Part shown: positions 34,240-42,413 of the stretch, piece after piece
How the letters are laid out: each line of letters starts with the position of its first letter
Numbering within the stretch: position 1 is the first letter of the stretch
Assembly: GCA_963837345.1 (NCBI GenBank)
Contig: CAWIMX010000001.1
Span: forward strand, 2,294,001 to 2,358,000
DNA: 64,000 bases
Source: CAWIMX01 sp963837345
GTDB lineage: Bacteria; Acidobacteriota; Vicinamibacteria; Vicinamibacterales; CAVVIG01
Direction of reading: 5' to 3'
The notes under the pieces: generated by a model
The model's database searches: none
Told to the model about the DNA's origin: nothing
Seen by the model: the letters and a program-made list of their open reading frames with translations, nothing else
Position numbers and translations under genes: made by a program

Positions 34240-35328
34240 ATGTGCGTTTATATGACAATAGATACCTTTATAGCTAACAAATGTACACCTGATGGGCTGA
34301 AAACGCAACCGCGGGCGTCCGAGGTCTTCTACGGCCTGGAGGAGCCAGCCTTCGCCCCGTCCACCGATCCGAAGTTCTTCTACCTCAGCGCTTCGCACGA
34401 CCGGGCGGCGCAGCACCTGCTCTCGGCCATTCGCGCGCGGGACCGCATCGTGGTGATCACCGGGGAGGCCGGCACGGGCAAGACCATGCTCTGTCGCACG
34501 GTGGTCGAGGAGCTCGACCGGCGCACGCTCACCTCGTTCGTGGCGGTGCCGTCGATGACGGTGGAAGGGCTTCTGGCCACGCTCTTGTGCGACTTCGGGG
34601 TGATGTCGCGCGACGTGATGGCGTCGGCGGCGACGCGCGCGCGATCGCGACGTGAGCTGTCCGCCACGCTGCGCGACTTCCTGCAGCTGCTGGCGTCGCT
34701 CGAGGCGAGCGCCGTCGCGATCCTCGACGATGCCCACCAGCTGTCGACGGACGTGCTGCAGCAGATCCGGGTCTGGGCCGATCCCGAGAGCGAGCTGCGC
34801 CTCCTGCAGATCGTGCTGGCGGGGCAGCCCGCGCTGGAGCACCGGCTGCGCCGGCGGGAGCTTCGTTCGGTCGGCGCGCGCGTCGGCGCGCGAATCACCC
34901 TGAGGCCGATCGCCGCGACCGAAATCGGGGGATACCTCACCCATCGCCTGGCGGTTGCGAGCGCCGCTCCACGCGTGGAGTTCGACGAAGGAGCGCGAGC
35001 TGCCCTGTACGCCGCCACGCGAGGGGTCCCGCGCGCGATCAACCAGGTGGGCGACCGCGCGCTCGCGCTGGGCGCGGCCCGGGCCGCCGGCATCATCGAC
35101 GCCGCCCTCGTCGCCGAGGCCGTGCGCGACGTGCCGCTGGCGCCGCCCGAACGCGCCTGGCGTTCGTGGGTGCGGCGGATGCTCGTCGCACTGGCGCTCG
35201 GCCTGCTCGTCGTCGCCGGCGCCGCGGGCGCCGCGTGGGTCTTCCGCGCGCCGCTCGACCGGCTCGTCCAGCACCGGGCGAATCAGGTCCCGCCAGCGAA
35301 GGCGCCGCGGCGATCGCTCGATCAGTAG
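34240..35328 (+). CDS. ExeA/GspA-like AAA ATPase with C-terminal membrane helix
   Basis: 362 residues. FYGLEEPAFAPSTDPKFFYL is the usual start of ExeA-type ATPases. Walker A is GEAGTGKT and Walker B VAILDDAHQ; LRLLQIVLAGQPALEHRLRR and ATRGVPRAINQVGDRAL are family motifs. A single membrane helix lies near residues 310-335 (LVALALGLLVVAGAAGAAWV). In type II secretion the homologue helps insert the secretin through peptidoglycan; here it may serve a polysaccharide or secretion apparatus. The ATG at 34240 sits in AT-rich DNA, and the first 27 residues do not fit the family, so the start is uncertain. Confidence 0.82.
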   Translation: MCVYMTIDTFIANKCTPDGLKTQPRASEVFYGLEEPAFAPSTDPKFFYLSASHDRAAQHLLSAIRARDRIVVITGEAGTGKTMLCRTVVEELDRRTLTSFVAVPSMTVEGLLATLLCDFGVMSRDVMASAATRARSRRELSATLRDFLQLLASLEASAVAILDDAHQLSTDVLQQIRVWADPESELRLLQIVLAGQPALEHRLRRRELRSVGARVGARITLRPIAATEIGGYLTHRLAVASAAPRVEFDEGARAALYAATRGVPRAINQVGDRALALGAARAAGIIDAALVAEAVRDVPLAPPERAWRSWVRRMLVALALGLLVVAGAAGAAWVFRAPLDRLVQHRANQVPPAKAPRRSLDQ

Positions 35329-35338
35329 CCGACGCCCG

Positions 35339-36343
35339 TCACTGGCGGCTCGCGCGCAGTTTGGCGGCCGTCGCGCAATCCTCGACGACCGTGAAATACC
35401 GGTCGACCGCCGCCCGACCGACGTCGAACGGATTGGCTTCCCCGGGCTTTCTATCCGCGGCCGTGTGCGCCTTGTAGTAGCCGTTGTCGAACTCGGTGTG
35501 GTTGGACAGCAGGACGGTCGCTCCGAAGTCGGCCGCCGCCTTCTGCATCTTCCGAACCGACGCGATGTAGCCGTCGTAATAGGCGGCGGTGGCGTCGAAG
35601 GGAATGGCCGTGCCGCCCACGTACGCGACGCGGAGCGGCCGTCCGTTGTCCTTGATTTCGAAGAGATAGGAGAGCGTGCCGGGCGTGTGGCCTGGCGTGG
35701 TGACGATCTGCACCGACGCGTCCCCCACCGACAGCCTCATGCCGTCGGTGCCGACCAGATCGCGGGTCGGTTTGCCGCCCGGGCGGTTCGTGGCCTGTTC
35801 GACCGCATCCCAATCCGGCCCGCCGTACACGAGGTGGCCGGCCGACATCTTGTCCTGCAGGAACCGCGCGCCGCCGTCGTGGTCGGCGTGGGCGTGCGAC
35901 ATCACCATGTACTTGACCCTGGCGGTGTCCAGGCCGAGCTTCCGCATCCCGTCGGCGACCTCGTCCGGCGTCGCGTAGTCGAAGAGCGCCTCGAAGAGGA
36001 TGATGCCGTCGCTGCCGGAGAGCGCCCAGGCATTGTGGATCTTGGTGCCGAGGAAGTAGAAGTTGTCCGCGACCTTCGCCGGTTCGGAATACCAGGTATT
36101 TCTCGCCGGCGGTCCGGGAGGCGTGGGGTTCGATGCGGCGCCTCGAGCGCCGCGGCCCTGCGCCGGAGCGGGCGCCGGCACCACACAGAGCCGGAGGAAC
36201 GTGCCAGGCCATTCCAGACCGGCGGCAGTCTTGGCCGCGGAGACGAGACCGTCCACGGTCGAGGGCAGCGTCTGCATCGATGCGACACCCAGGCCGGCCG
36301 TCGCGGCGAGTGTCGTGCCGAGGGCGAGTGCTCGTAGATTCAT
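35339..36343 (-). CDS. Exported metallo-beta-lactamase-fold hydrolase, copy 1
   Basis: 334 residues from ATG 36343 (AGGAGG six bases upstream). Signal-type N-terminus (LRALALGTTLAATAGLGVAS), then a Pro/Ala-rich stretch and the MBL fold. Metal ligands: HAHADHDGGARF, TPGHTPG, SNHTEFDN; other landmarks are NFYFLGTKIHNAWAL and GTDGMRLSVGDASVQIVTTP. The layout resembles subclass B3-like secreted hydrolases, but true beta-lactamase activity cannot be claimed. A paralogue with the same architecture is at 47809-48813. Confidence 0.87.
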   Translation of the reverse strand: MNLRALALGTTLAATAGLGVASMQTLPSTVDGLVSAAKTAAGLEWPGTFLRLCVVPAPAPAQGRGARGAASNPTPPGPPARNTWYSEPAKVADNFYFLGTKIHNAWALSGSDGIILFEALFDYATPDEVADGMRKLGLDTARVKYMVMSHAHADHDGGARFLQDKMSAGHLVYGGPDWDAVEQATNRPGGKPTRDLVGTDGMRLSVGDASVQIVTTPGHTPGTLSYLFEIKDNGRPLRVAYVGGTAIPFDATAAYYDGYIASVRKMQKAAADFGATVLLSNHTEFDNGYYKAHTAADRKPGEANPFDVGRAAVDRYFTVVEDCATAAKLRASRQ

Positions 36344-36520
36344 GTCATTCCTCCTGCGCACCTTCGCGTGGCTGTCTCGGACCATCGCTGCCGACTGTGT
36401 TCCGCTCTCGAGGAGAGCGATCGCGCGTGGTCACGGGCGGGGGAACGATACGCCCGATGGAAGGACGAGACAACAGGAAAGGGCAGAGAGACGCAGACGA
36501 CGAACGGGACAAGAATGAGT

Positions 36521-36596
36521 TGGGGTGGGCGACGGGTATCGAACCCGCGACCTCCTGAGCCACAGTCAGGCGTTCTGCCACTGAACTACGCCCACC
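36521..36596 (-). tRNA. tRNA-His (anticodon GTG)
   Basis: Minus-strand tRNA with the extra G-1 of tRNA-His opposite C73, acceptor GTGGGCG pairing with CGCCCAC, anticodon stem CCTGA/TCAGG with loop CTGTGGC (anticodon GTG), T-arm GGTTCGATACC and encoded CCA. Confidence 0.96.
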
Positions 36597-36686
36597 ACAC
36601 CGTGCGGAACTTCCGAGTGTAGCAAAGCGCGGACCGGCGTGTCGATTGCGGTCCGGCGCCGCTCCCATGCGGTATCCTTCCGACCC

Positions 36687-37323
36687 ATGGCGGCTCCCAA
36701 GGGTCCTCCGCGCGTGCTCGTCGCCGACGACGATCGCGTCGCGGCGCTGATGCTGGCCCGCACGCTCGAACACTGGGATTTCACCGTGTCGGTCGTCCGC
36801 GACGGTGAGGCCGCGTTCGAGGATCTACGTGGCACCTCCGGCCCGACGCTCGCCATTCTCGACTGGGAGATGCCGCTCGCGCACGGCCCGGACGTGTGCC
36901 GGCGCGTCCGCGAGGAATTGCCGCTCGCCAACATGTATCTCGTGCTGCTCACCGCGCGCGAGGGCCGCGACCATCTGGTGCAGGGGCTCGAAGCCGGCGC
37001 GGACGACTACCTGACGAAGCCGTTCGATCCCGACGAGCTGCGCGCGCGCGTCCGCGTCGGGGTCCGCGTGCTCTCGCTGCAGGAGCGGCTCGCCGAGCGC
37101 GTCGCCGAGCTCGAAGCGGCGCTCGCCAACGTCAAGCAACTCCGCGGCCTCCTGCCCATCTGCAGCTACTGCAAGCGCATCCGCGGCGACGATCAGGTAC
37201 TGGCAGCAGCTCGACGGCTACATCGCGTCGCATTCCGACGCCCAGTTCAGCCACGGCATCTGCCCCGCGTGCTTCGCGAAGATCTCGGCCGAGCTCGACG
37301 AGCGGGAACGAGGGGAGAGTTGA
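36687..37323 (+). CDS. Response regulator with C-terminal Cys-rich domain (frameshifted)
   Basis: The receiver starts at ATG 36687: VLVADDDRVAALMLARTLEH, phospho-acceptor Asp in AILDWEMPLAHGPDV, VLLTARE, YLTKPFDPDEL. A coiled-coil (LAERVAELEAALANVKQLRG) follows, then LLPICSYCKRIRGDDQ. At 37196-37197 a GG breaks the frame. Dropping one G gives QYWQQLDGYIASHS, then FSHGICPACFAKISAELDER and a stop at 37321-37323, the normal ending of this response-regulator subfamily with paired CxxC motifs. As written the frame ends about 20 bases later with an unrelated Arg-rich tail. No DNA-binding domain, so output is probably by protein contact. Confidence 0.85.
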
Positions 37324-37339
37324 AGCAGGGAACGATGGT

Positions 37340-38251
37340 CTAGTTTCGGTGCGCGGCGACGTAGCCGCTCCGGGCGCGCACGCGAAACCCGTCGCCCGCG
37401 GCGTGCACCCGGATGCTGTGGTACTTGCCGTCGGGGTGGGGCGACGAATAGCCGAGCAGGTACTGGCTGTTCAACTCTTCCGCAATCCGGGCGGTGGCGG
37501 CCACCAGATCCGCCGAGCTCGTCACGATCTCCGTCCGCCCGCCGCTCGCGTCCGTAATCGCCCGCAGCGTCTCCGGGCTCACCCGCGTGTTGATGGCCTT
37601 GCGATCGGGCGGGTCGATGGCAATCGCATAGACGAACGCGTCGCTGCGCAGCAGCGCCGAGCGCACGTCGCGCATCGTCGCGTCGCTGGCCGTGTCGGCG
37701 CCGTCGGAAATGAGGAGCAGCGCCGCCCGCTGGCGTGAGCGCTCGGGGATGAGCGGCAGCGCCGCGAGGATCGCGTCGTACGCCGCCGTCGCCCCCGTCG
37801 GCTGGATTCCGCCGAGCGCCCGCCGCACTTCGTCGGCATTCTGCGTCCAGCCGGTGAGCGGATGCGGCAGGTGGTTGAACGCCAGCACGAAGAACTCATC
37901 GTCGGGCGAGAGCAGGTCGAGGAGGAAGCGCTCGACGGCGGCGCGCGCGTCGAGCATCCGCTGCCCGAACATGCTGTCGCTCATGTCGAGCAGGAGGCCC
38001 AGCCCGATGGGCACGCGCTCGTTGCTGAACTGCTGGAGGTCGACCGGCTCACCGTCTTCGAACACCTGAAAGTCCTCGCGGGGCAGCCCGGCGACGAGCG
38101 CGCCGTCGGCGTCCGTGACGGTGGCATTGATCGTCACGAGATCGACCGCCGCGCGATACGGCGGCCTCCGGCCCCCCGGGGGCGCCTGGGCCGTCAGCAC
38201 GCCGGCCGTCAGCACGGCCAGAACCGCCGGGGCCAGGGGGGAGGGGTGCAC
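37340..38251 (-). CDS. VWFA-domain secreted protein (acidobacterial TIGR03436-type)
   Basis: 303 residues: signal peptide (LAPAVLAVLTAGVLTA), a short beta region (VDLVTINATVTDADGALVAG then LPREDFQVFEDGEP) and a von Willebrand factor A domain with the MIDAS motif DMSDS in GLGLLLDMSDSMFG, later LLLISDGADTASD and a conserved tail (LNSQYLLGYSSPHPDGKYHS, RVRARSGYVA). This N-terminal module plus VWA layout is highly expanded in Acidobacteriota. Probably metal-dependent ligand binding outside the cytoplasm; function unknown. Confidence 0.92.
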   Translation of the reverse strand: MHPSPLAPAVLAVLTAGVLTAQAPPGGRRPPYRAAVDLVTINATVTDADGALVAGLPREDFQVFEDGEPVDLQQFSNERVPIGLGLLLDMSDSMFGQRMLDARAAVERFLLDLLSPDDEFFVLAFNHLPHPLTGWTQNADEVRRALGGIQPTGATAAYDAILAALPLIPERSRQRAALLLISDGADTASDATMRDVRSALLRSDAFVYAIAIDPPDRKAINTRVSPETLRAITDASGGRTEIVTSSADLVAATARIAEELNSQYLLGYSSPHPDGKYHSIRVHAAGDGFRVRARSGYVAAHRN

Positions 38252-38311
38252 CAGTCCATCGTAGCTGGGAACTGGCGCGCCCGGGGCCCGGGAACTGACG
38301 CGGCCGGACCG

Positions 38312-41140
38312 CTATCTGGCGGGCACCAGCGTTACGACGGTATACCGGTCGAGCGGGAAATACGCCTTGAACATCGCCTGCACGCTGGCCGGGGTCACCT
38401 CCGCAATCTTCTTGCCCTCGTCCAGGATTCTGGCCGGGTTCTCGTTCAGCATCCGCGCCGAGTCGAGGCGGTCGAGCCAGAACCGGTTCTGGGTGGTGGC
38501 GGTCTCGTAGCCGCGGCGCGCCGATTCCTTGGCGCTGTCCACGAGATCGGCCGGCGGGCCGTCCTGCTGCAGGTGGCGCACTTCCTCGAGCACGCGATCG
38601 ATCATCGGATGGATGTTCTCGGGCGCCGCGCCGAACTGGACGCTGATGTAGCCGGCGCCGCGCTGCGGCAGCGGCTGCGACTGGCGCACGGACACCGTGT
38701 AGGTCTGCCCGAGGTCCTCGCGCAGCATGTCGCGCAGCCGCGTGTTCAGCACGGTCATCGCGGCCGACAGGCTCTCGTCACCGTCGAAATCGGGCGGCGG
38801 ATCGGCGAAGAACGCCACCACCGCCTGGCTGCGCGGCTCCTGGCCCTTCTCGACCTCGGCGCGCTGAATCGTCGCCGGAAAGTGGATGCCGACATCCTTG
38901 AACGCCGATGTCGCCCGGCCGGTCGACGGCAGCGAGCCCACGTACCGGGCGAGCAACGGTACCACGTCGTCGACCTTGAAATTCCCGACCATCGTGAAGC
39001 GGAAATCCGCCGCGTTCGAGAACCGCGCACGGTAGAAGCGCGCCATGGTCTCGGGGTCGAGCCTGGCGACCATCTCGGGCGTGGCAGGCTGCGACGTGTA
39101 GTGGTCCGAGGTGTTCACCTCCGCCACTCTCTCGCGGAAGACCTGCAGGGGATTCTTGTCGCGGTTGGCGACGGCCGCCGAGAGCTGCCGGCGGATGAGC
39201 GCCATCGCGTCGGGGTCGTCGCTCGGCGCGGTGAATTCCTGATAGAGCAGCTGCAGCGCCGTTTCGAGCTCGCCCGGCGTGGACGATCCCGAGATGCCGT
39301 GGCTCGACAGGCCGATGAACGGCGAGGCGCTCGCGATCTTTCCGGCGAGCAGCTTCTGCAGATCCGTAGGCGTCAGTCCGCCGACGCCGCCCAGCATCAC
39401 GTATCCCGGCGCGAGCGAGGCACTCTCGTACTCGTCGGGCGCGGCCAGCGACGCGCCGCCGGGCGCGGTCATGGTGAACACCACCTGATCGTTCTTGAAG
39501 TCGGTGGGCTTGAGCCAGGCTTCGACGCCGTTGGCGAAGGTCACCTTCGTGACGCCCACCGCGTCGATCGCGCCGCGCGAGGTGACGGCCGCCGGCTCCG
39601 GCAGCTCGTCGAGGAGGCCGCGGTCGAGCGCGTCGTCGGCCCACGCGGTGACGGCCACCCGGTCGGCGGCCGTGAGCACGCGCGTGAGATCGGCGGCGGT
39701 CGGGATGGCGATGCCCGTCTTGTCGGGCGACACCGCCAGCACGACGCGGCTGTCGTCGGACAGGAGCGTCTGCGCCATCGCGGTCACCTCGTCGGCCGTG
39801 ATGCCGGGCAGGAGCGTCTGAACCAGCCGGTACTCGTATTCGATGCCCGGCGACGGCTCGCCGTCGAGGAAGTTGCTGACGTACTCGCGCACGTACGAGC
39901 CGCTCTCGGTCTTGTCGCGTTCCGTGTAGGCGCGCTGGTAGAAGGCCAGCATGGAGCGCTTCACGCGATCGAGCTCCGAGTCGGTGAAGCCGAACTCGCG
40001 GGCGCGCGTCGTTTCGGTGGCGACCGCATTCAGGCCGTCCGCGATCTTCCCGTCCTGGACGCTGGCGCCGACGCTGAAGCTGTCGACCAGCGGACCGAGC
40101 GTGCCGCCGCCCACGCCGGCGCCCAGGAACGCGGCATCGGGCCGGCGACCGATCTCGCCGAGCCGTGCGTTGATCATCTGCGACACCATGCTCTGGACGA
40201 GCGTGCGGCGATAGTCGCCGACGCGGTCTTCGCGCTCATGCGGGCGGCGTCGAATCACCTGCACCGACGAGGACGTCACCTCCGGGTCGGTGGCCACGCC
40301 CGACAGCAGCGGCGTATCGAGCGGCACCGCATGATCGGGCTCGGGCGCCGAGGGAGCCCGCGCGGCCAGGCCGCCGAAGGTCTCGTGAATCTGGCGCTCC
40401 ATCGCGGCTGGATCGATGTCGCCGACGGCCACGACGGCCATGCGCTCGGGGCGGTACCAGGTGTCGTAAAAGGCCCGCAGCCGCTCGGGCGGCGCGGCGC
40501 GAATGATGTCGGGCTTGCCGATGGGCAGGCGCTCGGCGTACCGCGACCCGGCATAGAGAATCGGCAGCTGCTTGTCGCGAATCCTGGAGCTGGCGCCAAG
40601 GCCGCCGCGCCATTCCTCGATCACGACCCCCTTTTCCTTCTCGATTTCGGCCGGGTCGAGCGTGAGGCCGCCGGCGAAGTCGGCGAGCGCGGTGAGCCCG
40701 TGGTCCACGATTTCAGGCTTGTCACTCGGCAGTTGCAGCATGTACACGGTTTCGTCGAAGCTCGTGTACGCGTTCACGTGGGGGCCGAGCCGTGCGCCGG
40801 TCGACTCGAAGTACGACACGAGCTCGCCGGGCTTGTAATGCGCGCTGCCGTTGAAGGCCATGTGCTCGATCAAGTGCGCCAGCCCCTGCTGGTCGGCGGC
40901 TTCGTACAGGGAGCCCGCCTTCACGGCGAGCTGCAGCTCGACGCGCTTTTCGGGCCGCGCATTCTGACGGATGTAATAGGTGAGCCCGTTCGGCAGCGTG
41001 CCCGTGCGGACGGCCGCATCGAACGGAATCGGCGTGGCCGCCGAAGGCGGCGTCTGCGCCTGCTGGGCCCGCACAGGCAGGGAAACGAAGGCCAGAACCG
41101 CGGCGATGGCCACGGCCCCGCGCGAGAGCATCGTGTGCAT
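38312..41140 (-). CDS. Exported M16 (insulinase/pitrilysin-like) zinc peptidase
   Basis: About 942 residues from ATG 41140 with signal peptide (VAIAAVLAFVSLPVRAQ). Inverted zinc motif HLIEH in QQGLAHLIEHMAFNGSAHY, with the distal Glu supplied by KGVVIEEWRGGLG. There are two M16 repeats: the N-terminal half is catalytic and the C-terminal half (after about residue 500) lacks HxxEH, as usual. RERMAVVAVGDIDPAAME-like and NAADFRFTMVGNFKVDDVVP segments are the paired beta-strand cores. Likely degrades peptides in the periplasm. Length is normal for the large form. Confidence 0.95.
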   Translation of the reverse strand: MHTMLSRGAVAIAAVLAFVSLPVRAQQAQTPPSAATPIPFDAAVRTGTLPNGLTYYIRQNARPEKRVELQLAVKAGSLYEAADQQGLAHLIEHMAFNGSAHYKPGELVSYFESTGARLGPHVNAYTSFDETVYMLQLPSDKPEIVDHGLTALADFAGGLTLDPAEIEKEKGVVIEEWRGGLGASSRIRDKQLPILYAGSRYAERLPIGKPDIIRAAPPERLRAFYDTWYRPERMAVVAVGDIDPAAMERQIHETFGGLAARAPSAPEPDHAVPLDTPLLSGVATDPEVTSSSVQVIRRRPHEREDRVGDYRRTLVQSMVSQMINARLGEIGRRPDAAFLGAGVGGGTLGPLVDSFSVGASVQDGKIADGLNAVATETTRAREFGFTDSELDRVKRSMLAFYQRAYTERDKTESGSYVREYVSNFLDGEPSPGIEYEYRLVQTLLPGITADEVTAMAQTLLSDDSRVVLAVSPDKTGIAIPTAADLTRVLTAADRVAVTAWADDALDRGLLDELPEPAAVTSRGAIDAVGVTKVTFANGVEAWLKPTDFKNDQVVFTMTAPGGASLAAPDEYESASLAPGYVMLGGVGGLTPTDLQKLLAGKIASASPFIGLSSHGISGSSTPGELETALQLLYQEFTAPSDDPDAMALIRRQLSAAVANRDKNPLQVFRERVAEVNTSDHYTSQPATPEMVARLDPETMARFYRARFSNAADFRFTMVGNFKVDDVVPLLARYVGSLPSTGRATSAFKDVGIHFPATIQRAEVEKGQEPRSQAVVAFFADPPPDFDGDESLSAAMTVLNTRLRDMLREDLGQTYTVSVRQSQPLPQRGAGYISVQFGAAPENIHPMIDRVLEEVRHLQQDGPPADLVDSAKESARRGYETATTQNRFWLDRLDSARMLNENPARILDEGKKIAEVTPASVQAMFKAYFPLDRYTVVTLVPAR

Positions 41141-41169
41141 GGTGGTCGACCTCGGAACGCCGAACCCGC

Positions 41170-41997
41170 TCAGTTCTTGATCATCTGGGCGACCATGTCG
41201 CGAGCCATCGGCAGGCTCACGGCGCAGGTCGGGTCGTCGACGCGGCATTTCGCGACGCTGAGCTCGCAGCCGCACGTGCACGAGACGGAGTTCAGCTTCT
41301 CGAGCGCGTGCCCGCGCTCGTCCGGCGAGAGCGCCGACAGATCGACGCCGGGGATCTCGAGGAGTTGCGCGTTGGTGAGGTCGAGCTTCGTGCCCTCCGT
41401 CGGATCGATCTCCTCGACCGTCACGTTCACGGGCAGGCCGGCGAGGTGCCGCACTTCGGCTTCGGTGTGCGCGGCCTCGAGCATCCCGACGTGCCGCTGC
41501 ACCAGGCGTCCTTCACGATCGAGGATGAACGAGGTGGGCAGGGCGGCGACGCCGGTGAAGATCTTCGAGAGCTCGGGCGAGCTCATGACCACGGGGTAAT
41601 TGAACTCGTGCTCCGTCGCGAATCGCTTGACCTCGGCCGCCGGGATGTCGTCCTCCGAAATGCCGATGATCTGCACGTCGTCGGGATATTTCTTCTGGAG
41701 CGCGATCAGGTCGGGGATTTCGGCGCGGCAGGGCGGGCACCAGGTGGCCCAGTAGTTCACGAGCGTGACCTTGCCCCGGAACTGGGCGCTCGAGATCTCC
41801 CGGTCGTCGAGATCCCGGGCCGAGAACGTGGCCACGGCGCTCGGATCGCGGAAGAACTGAAGGGCGATCGGCGCGCCGCTCTCGAGCTCGGCGGGAACTG
41901 CCGTCCCGGGAACAGCGGGTTCGGCCGGGCGGCGGGCCATCCAGACCACCGCGGCGGCGGCGCCCGCGAGCAGGACGACAGGAAGCAGTCGTTTCAT
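41170..41997 (-). CDS. TlpA-like thioredoxin-fold protein with C-terminal Cys-rich extension
   Basis: 275 residues, N-terminal signal-anchor (LLPVVLLAGAAAAVVWMA). The thioredoxin-like core has WCPPC in YWATWCPPCRAEIPDL, then IIGISEDDIPAAEVKRFATE and the cis-Pro in ALPTSFILDREGRLV. A 70-residue extension follows, with five cysteines in SVSCTCGCELSVAKCRVDDP and TCAVS. The core is a periplasmic disulfide reductase as used in cytochrome c maturation; the extension may bind metal or provide extra redox cysteines. It lies 29 bases upstream of the M16 peptidase on the same strand. Confidence 0.9.
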   Translation of the reverse strand: MKRLLPVVLLAGAAAAVVWMARRPAEPAVPGTAVPAELESGAPIALQFFRDPSAVATFSARDLDDREISSAQFRGKVTLVNYWATWCPPCRAEIPDLIALQKKYPDDVQIIGISEDDIPAAEVKRFATEHEFNYPVVMSSPELSKIFTGVAALPTSFILDREGRLVQRHVGMLEAAHTEAEVRHLAGLPVNVTVEEIDPTEGTKLDLTNAQLLEIPGVDLSALSPDERGHALEKLNSVSCTCGCELSVAKCRVDDPTCAVSLPMARDMVAQMIKN

Positions 41998-42080
41998 AGG
42001 CGCAGACTCCGGGGACTGCGCCGATCGTACACGATCCGGCCGGATGGGCGAAATCCGGCCAGATCGCCGGGCGGGCGCGT

Positions 42081-42413
42081 CTACAGCGACTCTTTTTCAC
42101 CCGTCCGGATGCGGTAGGTCTGCTCGACGGGCATCACGAAGACGCGTCCGTCGCCGATCTCGCCGGTGCGGGCTGCCGCGATGATCGCCTTGATCGCATC
42201 GTCGACGAGCGCGTCGGACACGACGACCTCGATCTCGATCTTGGGCAGGAGGCTCACGTTGTACTCCTTGCCGCGGTAGATGGCGGTGTGGCCCTTCTGC
42301 TTGCCGTGCCCGCGCACCTCGGTGGCGGTCATGCCCGAGATGTTGAGCTTGCCCAGCGCGTCCTTGACCTCATCGACCTTATTGGGCCGAATGATGCACT
42401 TGATCAGCTTCAT
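42081..42413 (-). CDS. Nitrogen regulatory P-II protein
   Basis: 110 residues, ATG 42413 (MKLIKCIIRPNKVDEVKDAL). The T-loop GHTAIYRGKEYNVSLLPKIE carries uridylylation site Tyr51. The B-loop region TGEIGDGRVFVMPVEQTYRI contributes to ATP/2-oxoglutarate binding. It senses energy and 2-oxoglutarate and controls glutamine synthetase adenylylation or ammonium transport. The gene follows glnD and overlaps its 3' end by 35 bases, so modifier and target are co-expressed. GlnB and GlnK cannot be separated on sequence; no amtB is adjacent. Confidence 0.95.
   Translation of the reverse strand: MKLIKCIIRPNKVDEVKDALGKLNISGMTATEVRGHGKQKGHTAIYRGKEYNVSLLPKIEIEVVVSDALVDDAIKAIIAAARTGEIGDGRVFVMPVEQTYRIRTGEKESL

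Noticed and set aside
37862..41599. Long plus-strand open frame opposite the VWFA and M16 genes
   Set aside because: Antisense shadow: composition is dominated by Arg/His/Gly and no domain is recognisable, while the minus strand encodes a complete M16 peptidase.
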